A stretch of DNA of 64,000 nucleotides from Streptococcus sp. (lineage in GTDB: Bacteria; Bacillota; Bacilli; Lactobacillales; Streptococcaceae): contig JAUMZW010000002.1 in assembly GCA_030527925.1 (NCBI GenBank), positions 107,725 to 171,724 of the forward strand, written 5' to 3'. Made by a program: the position numbers and the translations under genes. Positions 19,119 through 27,886 of this stretch are shown in pieces (position 1 is the stretch's first letter; each line of letters starts with the position of its first letter). The notes under the pieces were generated by a model. That model was not told where the DNA came from. It ran no database searches and worked only from the letters and a program-made list of their open reading frames with translations.

Positions 19119-19547
19119 TTATCTTAAAAACTTAATAAATCTCTTTTGGTCATCTTTTTGAATATAACCTTGATGGATGTAAAAATTATGTGCTGAATGC
19201 CTGGATATTCCAGAATTTATACGAATACCAGCTATCCCTTTTTCCTTAGCTATTTTCTCAAGTTCTTCCAGTAAAAGTCTGCCAATCCCTTGTCCTTGAT
19301 CATTAGGCATAACAGCTAGCCCCAAAACATTATATAAAGTATCAAAGTATAACGTATCATAAAGACTGGCATGACAATAACCTTTTAACTCGTTATTTTC
19401 TACATATACTAATATCAAATGATTTTTATCTGAAATCAAGCGTTCTAATTTTATTTCAGCTTCACTAATACCATACTCATATCCTAAACAATACGCATTG
19501 AGTTTAGTAATTGCGAAAATATCTGATAAAATAACTTTACGAATCAT
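19119..19547 (-). CDS. GNAT family N-acetyltransferase
   Basis: 142 aa with GLAVMPNDQGQGIGRLLLEELE (acetyl-CoA pyrophosphate loop QGQGIG near 88) and a final RHSAHNFYIHQGY motif. Substrate unknown. The ATG at 19547 overlaps the stop of the MmcQ/EVE gene by 4 nt, and 12 nt separate it from the next GNAT, so these genes (20620 down to 17995) form an operon-like string. Confidence 0.85.
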   Translation of the reverse strand: MIRKVILSDIFAITKLNAYCLGYEYGISEAEIKLERLISDKNHLILVYVENNELKGYCHASLYDTLYFDTLYNVLGLAVMPNDQGQGIGRLLLEELEKIAKEKGIAGIRINSGISRHSAHNFYIHQGYIQKDDQKRFIKFLR

Positions 19548-20620
19548 AGCAGTTCTTTCTCCATTATCTCTTTTAAAGGTTTAGGAAGACGTCTTGGTCC
19601 ACGAACTGTCGTCAGTCCCAATTTTTTTAAATCTTCCGCCTTATACTGATTAGAAAATGTCCTTATCAGTTCAATACGCATTAAAGTCTTAATTGTTTTT
19701 TTATCCCTATAGCCTTCATTCAAGATATCTGCCTCCAATATACGACAAAGATAGGTAATCGCTTTAGTAGGTGCAGTAATATAGATACAGACATAATCCC
19801 CCTTTTTCATAGCTGCTTTTTGAGTCCATAAAATAACCTTATGTTCTTGAAATTCTTTAACAATATCATAATACTTTAAATTAGCAGGAATAACCCAAAA
19901 ATCAGGACCATCTTCACTCTTTAAATGATTTCCATTCGCTAAACCCCTACTTTCTTGAAGCCAATCTTGGATTAAAGTATCAGATAGTGTTTCATCAAGA
20001 ACAAGACTAACCCACGTCTTTTTCCCCATATGATAGGCTGGATAGACACCATCATGTTTTAAATACCAGTCTAATCTATGGCTAGGAACTTTAATATTAA
20101 CAATTACAATCTGTTTTTTCCTATCATCCTTTGACCAATCTTCATCACCCAAATCAAGTTTCCCTCTAGCAATATTAATAAATACTGCATACCATTTTTG
20201 ATTTTGTGGATGACGAAAGGAAACAGTATCTGAACCTTCAAATGGATAGTCATAAGTGTCTAAAAACTCAACCATCAAATGCGATGCTAAGCGATTAGCT
20301 TGGTCACTTGAAAATAACTTATCCTCGCAACAGGCATCAGAAATATTACCCAGAAGGTTGAAATAAGCTGACCTGACTTGACCTACATAATTACCACCTG
20401 CCTGTAAAATACGTAACGCTTGATACTCCTCATCTAAATCTCTGTCACTAACCCGACCTGAAATTTCCCCATTTTCTGACACCTTTAAGGTCACAACGAA
20501 GTCTCCATTCATAATTTCAGTTTGATATTGGTAACAATTCTCCTTTTTAACAAATCCATAGGCTAATAACTTATCAATCAAAAAACGCTTTTGTTTAAAA
20601 AAATCAGACTCTAAACTCAC
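19544..20620 (-). CDS. MmcQ/YjbR-type protein with C-terminal EVE/PUA-like domain
   Basis: 358 aa. Residues 1-220 resemble the MmcQ/YjbR fold (CyaY-like), probably two units: YQTEIMNGDFVVTLKV early, and the KTWVSLVLDETLSDTLIQDWLQESR pattern at 185-212. Residues about 230-350 (DFWVIPANLKYYD, VILWTQKAAMKKGDYVCIYI, GILEAD-like strand) resemble the EVE/PUA-like domain that binds modified bases. The start is GTG at 20620 with only a weak AGGT(A)AG site; no ATG is near. Fusion of the two domains suggests nucleic-acid binding, but the function is unknown. First gene of a five-gene minus-strand string. Confidence 0.7.
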   Translation of the reverse strand: MSLESDFFKQKRFLIDKLLAYGFVKKENCYQYQTEIMNGDFVVTLKVSENGEISGRVSDRDLDEEYQALRILQAGGNYVGQVRSAYFNLLGNISDACCEDKLFSSDQANRLASHLMVEFLDTYDYPFEGSDTVSFRHPQNQKWYAVFINIARGKLDLGDEDWSKDDRKKQIVIVNIKVPSHRLDWYLKHDGVYPAYHMGKKTWVSLVLDETLSDTLIQDWLQESRGLANGNHLKSEDGPDFWVIPANLKYYDIVKEFQEHKVILWTQKAAMKKGDYVCIYITAPTKAITYLCRILEADILNEGYRDKKTIKTLMRIELIRTFSNQYKAEDLKKLGLTTVRGPRRLPKPLKEIMEKELL

Positions 20621-20739
20621 TCTCTTACCTACCCATATATAGAATAAACCTATTATATCAAATTCAACTCACCTCATCAGACATTTTCATTTATGACTTT
20701 TAGTAAGTATGGTAATATGAAATAAAAAGGAGATAGACC

Positions 20740-21093
20740 ATGACTACAAAATATGCTGTTGCTGCTGTTTTAAAAGATAAGCAAAATCTTTTTGTTTACA
20801 CAAAAGAAACTCCCATAACAAAATGGGAATTTCCGAATGCTTTGTTAGGAGAATGTGAAAGTCCCGAAGAAACCCTTTACCGCTTATTTTATGAAAATCA
20901 TCATTGTTTTATTGATATTAGCGAATATATAACTGATATCACTTTGGATGACACAATTACAAGAGTCTTCTCTATCACGTCGGAGAATCTGAGAATGACT
21001 AAAAAAAGTGGATTTCATCCACTTGAACAATTAAAAGCTTTACCAACAACTTCTCTTAGCCATGCTATTTTAGAAAAGCTAATCCGTAAATAA
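20740..21093 (+). CDS. Degenerate Nudix-fold protein
   Basis: 117 aa with AAGGAG 9 nt before the ATG. The sequence KWEFPNALLGECESPEETL aligns with the MutT Nudix region (WEFPGG...GE.P..A). The catalytic helix expected as REUxEE reads RLFYEN, so two of three metal-binding Glu are missing. Hydrolase activity is therefore doubtful; it may be a regulatory or binding Nudix fold, similar to the C-terminal domain of MutY. Divergent from the MmcQ/EVE gene and facing valS across a shared terminator. Confidence 0.65.
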   Translation: MTTKYAVAAVLKDKQNLFVYTKETPITKWEFPNALLGECESPEETLYRLFYENHHCFIDISEYITDITLDDTITRVFSITSENLRMTKKSGFHPLEQLKALPTTSLSHAILEKLIRK

Positions 21094-21120
21094 TTTTTAA
21101 TATCAATAAGAAATAGATAA

Positions 21121-21161
21121 GTATAAAAAGAGATTAGCCCAAAACTAATCTCTTTTTATAC
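21121..21161. terminator. Bidirectional terminator between the Nudix gene and valS
   Basis: A perfect 17-bp inverted repeat (GTATAAAAAGAGATTAG and its complement) with a 7-nt loop has A/T runs on both sides. It serves the plus-strand Nudix gene and the minus-strand valS, whose stop codon begins at 21164. Confidence 0.85.
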
Positions 21162-23810
21162 TTATCCTAATTTTTTCATTTCCTCAATACGTGCTACTGT
21201 TGCATCATATTTGGTTTGATAATCAACTTGTTTATCCTTTTCTTTTTGAACAACTTCAGGTTTTGCATTAGCCACAAAACGTTCATTACTTAATTTTTTG
21301 GCAACCATATCGAGTTCTTTTTGCCATTTAGCCAATTCTTTATCAAGACGAGCTAACTCTTCTTCGACATTTAATAAATCTGCCAATGGTAAATAAATTT
21401 CAGCTCCTGTAATAACACTTGACATAGCTAAATCTGGTATTTGGAGAGTTGAATTAATTTCAAGATGTTCAGGGTTTGTGAAGCGTTTGATATAATTTTG
21501 ATTAGCGACAAAGAAATCTGCAAGCTTAGCATCACTTGGTTTAATTAAAATAGTGATTGGTTTACTTGGAGCAACATTAACCTCACTTCTGCTATTTCTT
21601 ACTGAACGAATTAAATCCTTAAGACTTTCGACACCGTCATGTGCTTCTTGATTTTCAAATTCAGCATGAACAATAGGATAATCTGCCGTCACAATCGTAC
21701 TATCTGAAATTTGTCCAAAAATTTCTTCCGTCACAAATGGCATGATTGGGTGGAGGAGGCGAAGAATTTGATCCAATGTGTAGAGAAGGACAGAGCGAGT
21801 CATCACTTTTTCTGCTTCATTATCACTATAAAGTACTTCTTTTGTTAACTCAACATACCAGTCGGCAAATTCATCCCAAATAAAATTGTAAAGAATATGA
21901 CCTGCTACACCAAATTCAAATTTATCAAAGTTTTCTGTGACTTTGCCAATTGTTTCATTTAAATTGTGTAAAATCCATCTATCAGTTACATTACCTGCTT
22001 GACCATCAGCTACTTTTACAACATTTTCACGGGCTTGTTCTAAAGTCAAGCCTTGATTATTCATTAAGATATAGCGTGATATATTCCAAATTTTATTAAT
22101 AAAATTCCATGAGGCATCCATTTTTTCATAGCTGAATCTGACATCTTGGCCCGGAGCTGAACCATTCGATAAGAACCAGCGAAGAGCATCAGCTCCGTAT
22201 TTTTCAATAACATCCATTGGATCAATCCCATTACCAAGAGACTTAGACATCTTACGACCCTGTTCATCACGGATAAGACCATGAATTAAAACATTTTTAA
22301 AAGGTTGGCGTCCAGTAAATTCAAGTGATTGGAAAATCATGCGAGAAACCCAGAAAAAGATAATATCATAGCCAGTTACGAGAGTAGATGTTGGGAAATA
22401 ACGCTTGAAGTCTTGACTTTCAACATCTGGCCACCCCATTGTTGAAAACGGCCATAAGGCTGAGCTAAACCAAGTATCTAAGACATCTTCGTCTTGTATC
22501 CAACCTTCACCTTGTGGAGCCTCTTCCCCAACATACATCTCACCAGATTCATTATACCAAGCTGGAATTTGATGTCCCCACCAAAGTTGACGAGAAATAA
22601 CCCAGTCATGGACATTTTCCATCCACTGCATAAAGGTATCGTTAAAGCGTGGTGGATAAAAGTCAACCTTGTCATCCGTTGATTGATTAGCAATAGCATT
22701 TTTAGCTAATTGATCCATCTTAACAAACCATTGGGTCGATAAACGTGGTTCAACAACAACCCCCGTACGCTCAGAATGACCAACACTATGCGTATGCGGT
22801 TCAATCTTAACCAGATTACCAAGTTCCTCTAATTTTTTAACGACTGCCTTACGGGCTTCGAAACGATCCATGTCAACAAATTCGCCAGCCAACTCATTCA
22901 TAGTACCATCATCGTTCATGACATTAACTTGTGGCAAACCTTGTCTTTGACCAACCAAAAAATCATTCGGATCATGAGCTGGGGTAATTTTAACAACACC
23001 GGTTCCAAACTCAGGGTCGGCATGTTCATCTCCAACAATTGGGATTGGTTTATTTACAATTGGTAAAATAACATTTTGACCAATTAAATCTTTGTATCTT
23101 GGGTCCTCTGGATTAACAGCAACAGCAACATCTCCAAACATAGTTTCAGGTCTAGTTGTAGCTACTTCCAAAGCTCTCGAACCATCTTCTAACAAATAAT
23201 TCATATGGTAAAAAGCACCCTCGACATCCTTATGAATCACTTCAATATCTGATAAAGCAGTACGTGCTTTTGGGTCCCAGTTGATAATAAACTCACCACG
23301 ATAAATCCAACCTTTTTTGTAAAGATCAACAAAGACTTTACGAACTGCCTTAGATAGTCCTTCGTCTAAAGTGAAACGCTCACGAGAATAATCAACAGAT
23401 AAGCCCATCTTACCCCATTGTTCCTTGATTGTAGTAGCATATTCATCTTTCCATTCCCAGACTTTATCAAGGAATTTTTCACGACCAAGATCATAACGGG
23501 ATATACCTGATTCAGCCAATCGAGCCTCAACTTTTGCTTGTGTTGCGATACCCGCATGGTCCATACCTGGCAACCACAAGGTATCAAAGCCTTGCATGCG
23601 TTTTTGACGAATAATGATATCTTGTAAAGTTGTATCCCACGCATGTCCCAAGTGAAGTTTACCAGTAACATTTGGTGGTGGAATTACAATCGAATACGGT
23701 CTTGCCTTCTTATCTCCCGATGGTTTGAACACATCAGCATCTAACCATTTTTGATAACGTCCAGCTTCAACTTCTGTCGGATTATATTTTGATGAAAGTT
23801 CTTTTGTCAT
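21162..23810 (-). CDS. valS: Valyl-tRNA synthetase
   Basis: 882-aa class Ia synthetase charging tRNA-Val. Seen: [15 protein letters not shown] (HIGH motif, about 44-58), a long CP1 editing domain (about 190-390, with [10 protein letters not shown]), [11 protein letters not shown] (KMSKS, about 525), the anticodon-binding domain and a C-terminal coiled coil (about 810-882), all expected for ValRS. Full length. Expression is probably controlled by the T-box leader immediately upstream. Confidence 0.97.
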   Translation of the reverse strand: MTKELSSKYNPTEVEAGRYQKWLDADVFKPSGDKKARPYSIVIPPPNVTGKLHLGHAWDTTLQDIIIRQKRMQGFDTLWLPGMDHAGIATQAKVEARLAESGISRYDLGREKFLDKVWEWKDEYATTIKEQWGKMGLSVDYSRERFTLDEGLSKAVRKVFVDLYKKGWIYRGEFIINWDPKARTALSDIEVIHKDVEGAFYHMNYLLEDGSRALEVATTRPETMFGDVAVAVNPEDPRYKDLIGQNVILPIVNKPIPIVGDEHADPEFGTGVVKITPAHDPNDFLVGQRQGLPQVNVMNDDGTMNELAGEFVDMDRFEARKAVVKKLEELGNLVKIEPHTHSVGHSERTGVVVEPRLSTQWFVKMDQLAKNAIANQSTDDKVDFYPPRFNDTFMQWMENVHDWVISRQLWWGHQIPAWYNESGEMYVGEEAPQGEGWIQDEDVLDTWFSSALWPFSTMGWPDVESQDFKRYFPTSTLVTGYDIIFFWVSRMIFQSLEFTGRQPFKNVLIHGLIRDEQGRKMSKSLGNGIDPMDVIEKYGADALRWFLSNGSAPGQDVRFSYEKMDASWNFINKIWNISRYILMNNQGLTLEQARENVVKVADGQAGNVTDRWILHNLNETIGKVTENFDKFEFGVAGHILYNFIWDEFADWYVELTKEVLYSDNEAEKVMTRSVLLYTLDQILRLLHPIMPFVTEEIFGQISDSTIVTADYPIVHAEFENQEAHDGVESLKDLIRSVRNSRSEVNVAPSKPITILIKPSDAKLADFFVANQNYIKRFTNPEHLEINSTLQIPDLAMSSVITGAEIYLPLADLLNVEEELARLDKELAKWQKELDMVAKKLSNERFVANAKPEVVQKEKDKQVDYQTKYDATVARIEEMKKLG

Positions 23811-23837
23811 TTTTACTCCTTAATTTTTTAAAACAAA

Positions 23838-24013
23838 AAACATCCCTGTCATAAGACAGGGACGAAATTTACTCCGCGGTACCACCCAGTTTCAAAGAAA
23901 TCTTTGCAACTCAATTTATTCATACTTATCACTCAGCAACCAATTTTAACACTTGTATGGATTTCTCAGCACTACCACTTTCTGTAACAAGTTGACTTAA
24001 AACACCTCTGATT
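23838..24013 (-). promoter_or_regulatory. T-box leader of valS
   Basis: The minus strand carries the T-box core GGGTGGTACCGCGG (plus 23874-23887) followed by a terminator hairpin, CCCTGTC-TTAT-GACAGGG, with a T6 tract (plus 23836-23864). A short stem I can be drawn from ACTTGT/ACAAGT further upstream. Uncharged tRNA-Val would stabilise the antiterminator and allow valS transcription. I could not pin down the specifier codon. Leader about 175 nt. Confidence 0.9.
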
Positions 24014-24019
24014 GCCTAT

Positions 24020-24048
24020 ATTGTAACAGAATATTGACTTTTTCGCAA
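24020..24048 (-). promoter_or_regulatory. Promoter of the valS leader
   Basis: Minus-strand TTGCGA, 17-nt spacer, TACAAT. Transcription would begin near 24013, in agreement with the T-box leader extent. Confidence 0.65.
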
Positions 24049-24125
24049 GATTTACTATGCTTTTTATAACTAGATATAAAATTATTAATAAAAGACGAAT
24101 CATCAATACCCCAACTATAGTCTAT

Positions 24126-24698
24126 TCATTTTTTCCACTCACTCTTTAATAAACCGTAAACACAAAGATTACAACGATCTCCTCTAGCATCTAATCGTTC
24201 TCTAAGTGTTCCTTCAAGTTTAAACCCTAATTTTTCCGCAACCCTTCTACTTCTTTCATTATATTCAAAACATTTTAACTCTATTTTATGCAAATTTAAA
24301 ATATCAAAACCAACTTCTAACACAGCAGCACCTGCTTCAGGAACAATTCCACGTCCCCAATAATCAAAATGTAAAACATAACCCATTTCGAAAATATCAT
24401 CGCCATGACGATTGTTAAAGCCAATGGAGCCTATTACTTTATGACTATCTTTAAATACAATCCCATAACCAACTGGAATTTTCTTATTTTCGTAAGAATT
24501 AAAATAAAAATGATTGAGGTATTCATAAGTATTTTCGACTGATTTAGACTGCGGAAAACCTGCATTAAAAGATACTTCTTCCATACGACTATAAGAAAAA
24601 ATATCATCAGCATCTTCTAATGTAAATTGTCTCAACACCAATCTATCTGTTTCTAATTTAGGTAATCTATCGACAGTAAACTCTTCTAATATCTTCAT
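24126..24698 (-). CDS. GNAT acetyltransferase, RimJ/RimL type
   Basis: 190 aa. LETDRLVLRQFTLEDADDIF near 15-34 and GYVLHFDYWGRGIVPEAGAAVLEVGFD (acetyl-CoA loop, about 126-152) are typical of the RimJ/RimL/YjcK branch; a closing FNERSRRVAEKLGF-like motif is also present. These enzymes acetylate protein N-termini or small amines; the target is not predictable. AAGGAG precedes the ATG and a strong promoter lies 25 nt further up. Single-gene unit between valS and the sortase gene. Confidence 0.88.
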   Translation of the reverse strand: MKILEEFTVDRLPKLETDRLVLRQFTLEDADDIFSYSRMEEVSFNAGFPQSKSVENTYEYLNHFYFNSYENKKIPVGYGIVFKDSHKVIGSIGFNNRHGDDIFEMGYVLHFDYWGRGIVPEAGAAVLEVGFDILNLHKIELKCFEYNERSRRVAEKLGFKLEGTLRERLDARGDRCNLCVYGLLKSEWKK

Positions 24699-24719
24699 TT
24701 TAAACTCCTTTTGAATATC

Positions 24720-24748
24720 ATTTTATATAAGAAACTAATGATTGTCAA
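24720..24748 (-). promoter_or_regulatory. Promoter of the RimJ/L-type GNAT gene
   Basis: Consensus -35 TTGACA, 17-nt spacer and TAAAAT on the minus strand, just before the AAGGAG ribosome site of the gene. Confidence 0.75.
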
Positions 24749-24822
24749 AGTTTTTAAGATTATTTCAAGAAACTTACACTATAATTTATTTATCCTAAAA
24801 CTTTTATTTTTCATAAATCTCC

Positions 24823-24854
24823 AATAAGGAGCAGGTAAAACTGCTCCTTATTTT
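24823..24854 (-). terminator. Second hairpin downstream of the sortase gene
   Basis: AATAAGGAGCAG / CTGCTCCTTATT with a 6-nt loop. It lies 37 nt beyond the first terminator, with A/T tracts on both sides. No plus-strand gene ends here, so it is probably a back-up terminator for the sortase transcript. Confidence 0.5.
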
Positions 24855-24860
24855 GTATAT

Positions 24861-24890
24861 AAAAAAACCGAGAATAATCTCGGTTTTTTT
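24861..24890 (-). terminator. Terminator after the sortase gene
   Basis: AAAAAAACCGAG / CTCGGTTTTTTT with a 6-nt loop, directly after the sortase stop codon. Symmetric U-runs. Confidence 0.85.
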
Positions 24891-24891
24891 A

Positions 24892-25701
24892 TTATCTTGT
24901 AGCTTTATACTCTAATTGATCCTTATGTTTAGAAACAAATTCTTTCATTTCCTTATCAGGAATTTGTCTAACATAAAGATTTGCACGAATAGTTTGATCC
25001 TCTTCACGGCAAGTTGATAATACCATATATTTATCATCTTTATTAATTTTAATATTATTATTTTTAACAGATGCCAGGTCATAAATTGCATCTAATTGTG
25101 TCTTGAAGTCTTTTTTATCTTTAAATTCTGTACGATAAAATGCTGTTGTTTCAGGAACGATAACCATTGCAACAGCTTCATAGTAAAACTTACGTTTTGG
25201 CGTTTCAACAACAATATAAGGATGTTCATTAAAGAAACTTTGATCGCTATAATAGTTAACATCATTAAACATGCGATGGTCAGCAACCTGGCTTCCCCTA
25301 GCATGTCCAAATAACCATGTTAACTCACTACTAAAATCCTTTTTATTATCAGGGTCCATAAAGACAGCACCTAAATAAGGAATATTTTCCCCCTCAAAGG
25401 TTTTTGTAAGATAAGTATAGTTATCAGTTGTTTGCATAACAGGTTCATCCAACTGTGTACCTGGTGCATATATGTATGCAATTGTATCAGCATTAGTTGA
25501 CTGAAGTCCAGAAAATTTATTTTTTAAATATTCTTTTTCTTCTTTGCTTGGCGTATAAGTTGCCACTTTGTCAGAACTATGAAAAATAGCTGAAGAATCA
25601 GCCTGCTTTTTTCCAAAGAAGAAAATTGAAGAGGAAACAATAACGGCTAATGCTATTAAAATACCTATTAATTTCCAAATAATATTATTTTTCTTTTTCA
25701 T
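24892..25701 (-). CDS. Class B-like sortase
   Basis: 269 aa. One N-terminal membrane helix (about 9-28) anchors an extracellular transpeptidase domain. Seen: QLDEPVMQTTDNYTYLTKTF, GAVFMDPDN, FGHARG (catalytic His), and LSTCREED followed by YVRQI (catalytic Cys and Arg). The order and the extra helix-rich segment between His and Cys match SrtB-type enzymes rather than SrtA. The usual job is attaching a protein to peptidoglycan or pilin subunits to each other. No pilin or NPQTN-type substrate is nearby; the only neighbour is a small secreted protein ending LPNTAAIK. Weak ribosome site (TAGG). A terminator-like hairpin lies just before it. Confidence 0.85.
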   Translation of the reverse strand: MKKKNNIIWKLIGILIALAVIVSSSIFFFGKKQADSSAIFHSSDKVATYTPSKEEKEYLKNKFSGLQSTNADTIAYIYAPGTQLDEPVMQTTDNYTYLTKTFEGENIPYLGAVFMDPDNKKDFSSELTWLFGHARGSQVADHRMFNDVNYYSDQSFFNEHPYIVVETPKRKFYYEAVAMVIVPETTAFYRTEFKDKKDFKTQLDAIYDLASVKNNNIKINKDDKYMVLSTCREEDQTIRANLYVRQIPDKEMKEFVSKHKDQLEYKATR

Positions 25702-25722
25702 ATGATAAACCTATTCTATATT

Positions 25723-25755
25723 AAAAAATATTACTGAAGAAGCTCCAGTAATATT
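25723..25755 (-). terminator. Hairpin between the LPNTA protein gene and the sortase gene
   Basis: AATATTACTG / CAGTAATATT with a 9-nt loop and a T-run on the minus strand, 22 nt before the sortase ATG. It would partly or fully stop read-through from the upstream gene, setting a lower sortase level. Confidence 0.7.
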
Positions 25756-25783
25756 TTCACTACAGATAATAATAATAATCTAA

Positions 25784-26269
25784 TTATTTAATTGCTGCAG
25801 TATTTGGAAGAGTTTTAGAAGGTGCTTTACCTTCTGACATTTTAGATGCTGCTTCAGCTGCTTTTTCTGCTTTTTGTGACATAACTGGAGCAGCTGGTTT
25901 AGCAGGAGTTTCAGCTGATTTCATCTCTTTAGATTTTGGTGCTTCAGATGCTGGGAATGGATTTTCTTTATCTGTTAATTGATATTCTTTAGAAGTATCA
26001 ACATTATCTTTAGCAATATAACCATCATGGTCATGGTTTACTTTTGTAAAGTCATCACCACCACGACGAGATTTGTTAACTGATGACTCAGGTTCTTTAG
26101 CGATATTATGACCTGGTTTAGTCAAATCTCCACCATTTTCTCCAACAATTTGGCTAAATGTAGCTGGTGTATCAGTTTTAGCAGCATATGAGTTAGCATC
26201 ATCAGCTAATACTTTAGCTCCAACAACTAATGATAAGACAGCAACACTTGTTAATAAAACTTTTTTCAT
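25784..26269 (-). CDS. Small secreted protein ending in an LPNTA motif without membrane anchor
   Basis: 161 aa with a clear signal peptide (MKKVLLTSV..., cleavage near VLA-DD at 22-23). The mature part is hydrophilic, low in aromatic residues and rich in Lys/Glu/Ala, with an Ala/Pro/Lys/Glu tail (about 110-155). It ends SKTLPNTAAIK. LPNTA resembles a sortase motif, but no hydrophobic segment or positive tail follows, and the frame after the stop does not encode one. Gene upstream of the sortase with its own promoter. I do not recognise a family; function unknown. Possibilities are a soluble sortase substrate, a relic of an anchored protein, or chance. Confidence 0.8.
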   Translation of the reverse strand: MKKVLLTSVAVLSLVVGAKVLADDANSYAAKTDTPATFSQIVGENGGDLTKPGHNIAKEPESSVNKSRRGGDDFTKVNHDHDGYIAKDNVDTSKEYQLTDKENPFPASEAPKSKEMKSAETPAKPAAPVMSQKAEKAAEAASKMSEGKAPSKTLPNTAAIK

Positions 26270-26322
26270 TTGTTTTACCTCACTTTTATTTTAATTTTCT
26301 GAATATCTCATATTCGACTATT

Positions 26323-26351
26323 ATTATATTACATTATTCAACTATAATCAA
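26323..26351 (-). promoter_or_regulatory. Promoter of the LPNTA protein gene
   Basis: Minus-strand TTGATT, 17-nt spacer, TATAAT, about 55 nt before the ATG with a GTGAGG ribosome site. Confidence 0.65.
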
Positions 26352-26495
26352 GAAAAAAGTTTATTATTTTAATCAAAAAAACGTATAATCTTATTTTTAA
26401 TCATTAAAATACGATTATTTGTTATATTTCAGGGTTGAAATAAATAATTTCGATTTATTATGCATAAAAATTCATAAAAAGATCTTGTGATCTAC

Positions 26496-27600
26496 TGCCC
26501 CAAAAAAGTTGGACAATTAATTTTTACAAGGATTTAGACTTGGTATAGTTAGCAGACACAAAATTAAGTGGAAACCAGAAAAAGTAATTATACCCAGAAA
26601 AACCTCTGATTAAGGCTTCAAACTCTCTGCTGTAAAACTCATTCTTGAGGTAGAGCAGCCTGTCAAAATTGTTCGTTCAACTTTAAAAATTCATCTCAAT
26701 AGTCTTTGTTGATAGATTCCAGAATATGAAAAATATTGAGAAAGTGCGTTCCTTGGACATGGGAGCGCACTTCGTCATGCTCACTTTGAGATTTAAAAAA
26801 CTTGGAAAAGAGAACAAACTGCTACAGGAGGAATTAACTCTTCAAAAAAATCCAGGTCTTCTTGAAGCCAAACCGGAAATAAAATTTTGGTTTTTTTTTG
26901 AAGGAAAATAGTGTTATCTTGAATATTCATTACACCTGCTAAACTCTTCAATTTTCTATGCTTATTTAAAACGTCATCCATCTTCAAGACATTTTGAGAA
27001 TGAAGCTTTGAAGGAAATGATTAAAGCTATTTTATATGAACATAAAGAGCGTTACAAAATTGTATGAATTACCCAAAAACTTTGTAGGCATGGTATGTAT
27101 ATCTATCATAAACCTATTGGTAGACCCTTCATAAGCTAGTTTTCTATACTAAAGGAAGTATATATAAATACTATAACCGTCGACATTTTGCATTAACTCG
27201 TCCCAATCTTGTTAACCAATGTTTTAAAGCGACTGGTAAGAATAAATTATGGCTAGGAGACTAAACCTACATTCCTACAAAATTTATCTGTCTTTATAGG
27301 CATTTATAGTAGAAAGATTATTGGTTAGGTTATGGGCCGACGTATACAAGAAAAGTTGGTGACAGAGGCTTTCAATCAACCTTATGATAGAGAAAACTAA
27401 CGAACTCTAATCACTCATACAGATTAGAGTTCTCAATGTACAGGAGCACGATTTCAAAACCTAATAAGGATTCCGTTATACCATTGTCCAGAATATTCTT
27501 CTTACGTGACATAGACTGACTAAGCCCTCTGGATGTTAAAAATACTAATGTCATATAAAAATACCCCAAAAGTTAGATTTTACTGTCTAACTTTTGGGAT
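26496..27600 (+). mobile_element. Decayed IS3-family (IS150-group) insertion sequence
   Basis: Translation in several plus-strand frames gives broken transposase pieces. Near 26600-26850 there is OrfA-like sequence (KLSAVKLILEVEQPVKIV; ESAFLGHGSALRHAHFEI; KENKLLQEELTL). Near 26950-27470 there is OrfB-like sequence (HFENEALKEMIKAILYEHKERYKI, YYNRRHFALTRPNLV, KNKLWLGD followed by TYIPT, a WxxDxTYIPT-like block with a stop). Many stops and shifts separate them. The left end reads TGCCCCAAAAAAGTTGGACA; a related, shortened sequence in inverse orientation lies near 27585-27600. No intact gene remains. Confidence 0.75.
27565..27598 (-). terminator. Terminator of the glyQS-DUF896 operon, built from an IS end
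   Basis: CCCAAAAGTTAGA / TCTAACTTTTGGG with an 8-nt loop. The arms match the terminal sequence of the decayed IS3 element, and the hairpin lies 21 nt after the DUF896 stop. Confidence 0.65.
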
Positions 27601-27618
27601 GCAATTCATAACATCTTT

Positions 27619-27876
27619 TTATGAATTAGGATCATCAAGACTTCTTCCATGTATTCCTTTTTCACGTTGGATTTGTCTCAACTTTTCTGGAGTCACATCG
27701 TTACCTTCTTCATCAACAACTTTAATTCCTTCAATATGATGACGAACACTTCTACGATAACCTTCAATATATTCTTCACGTAATTGTGCTTGTTCTTTCA
27801 ATTCTTCTGAAGTTAAACCCTCATTTTTTTTCTTCTTTGCAAGCTCATTAATTCGTGCAATTTTTTTTTCATCCAT
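27619..27876 (-). CDS. DUF896 family protein (YnzC-like)
   Basis: 85 aa, highly charged: [20 protein letters not shown] then [21 protein letters not shown] and FR-like [21 protein letters not shown]. This matches the DUF896/YnzC family, small helical-hairpin proteins of Firmicutes with unclear function. Start at 27876, with AGGAG 6 nt upstream; 14 more in-frame codons upstream lack support. It follows glyS by 10 nt and shares its transcript. Confidence 0.88.
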   Translation of the reverse strand: MDEKKIARINELAKKKKNEGLTSEELKEQAQLREEYIEGYRRSVRHHIEGIKVVDEEGNDVTPEKLRQIQREKGIHGRSLDDPNS

Positions 27877-27886
27877 ATTATTACTC

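Noticed and set aside
25784..25820. LPNTA read as a normal cell-wall sorting signal
   Set aside because: No hydrophobic stretch or basic tail follows before the stop or in the continuing frame, so it cannot work as a standard LPXTG anchor.
26726..26911. Apparent 61-aa plus-strand gene
   Set aside because: It is a leftover of the decayed IS3 OrfA (KKLGKENKLLQEELTL), cut by frameshifts; not an independent gene.
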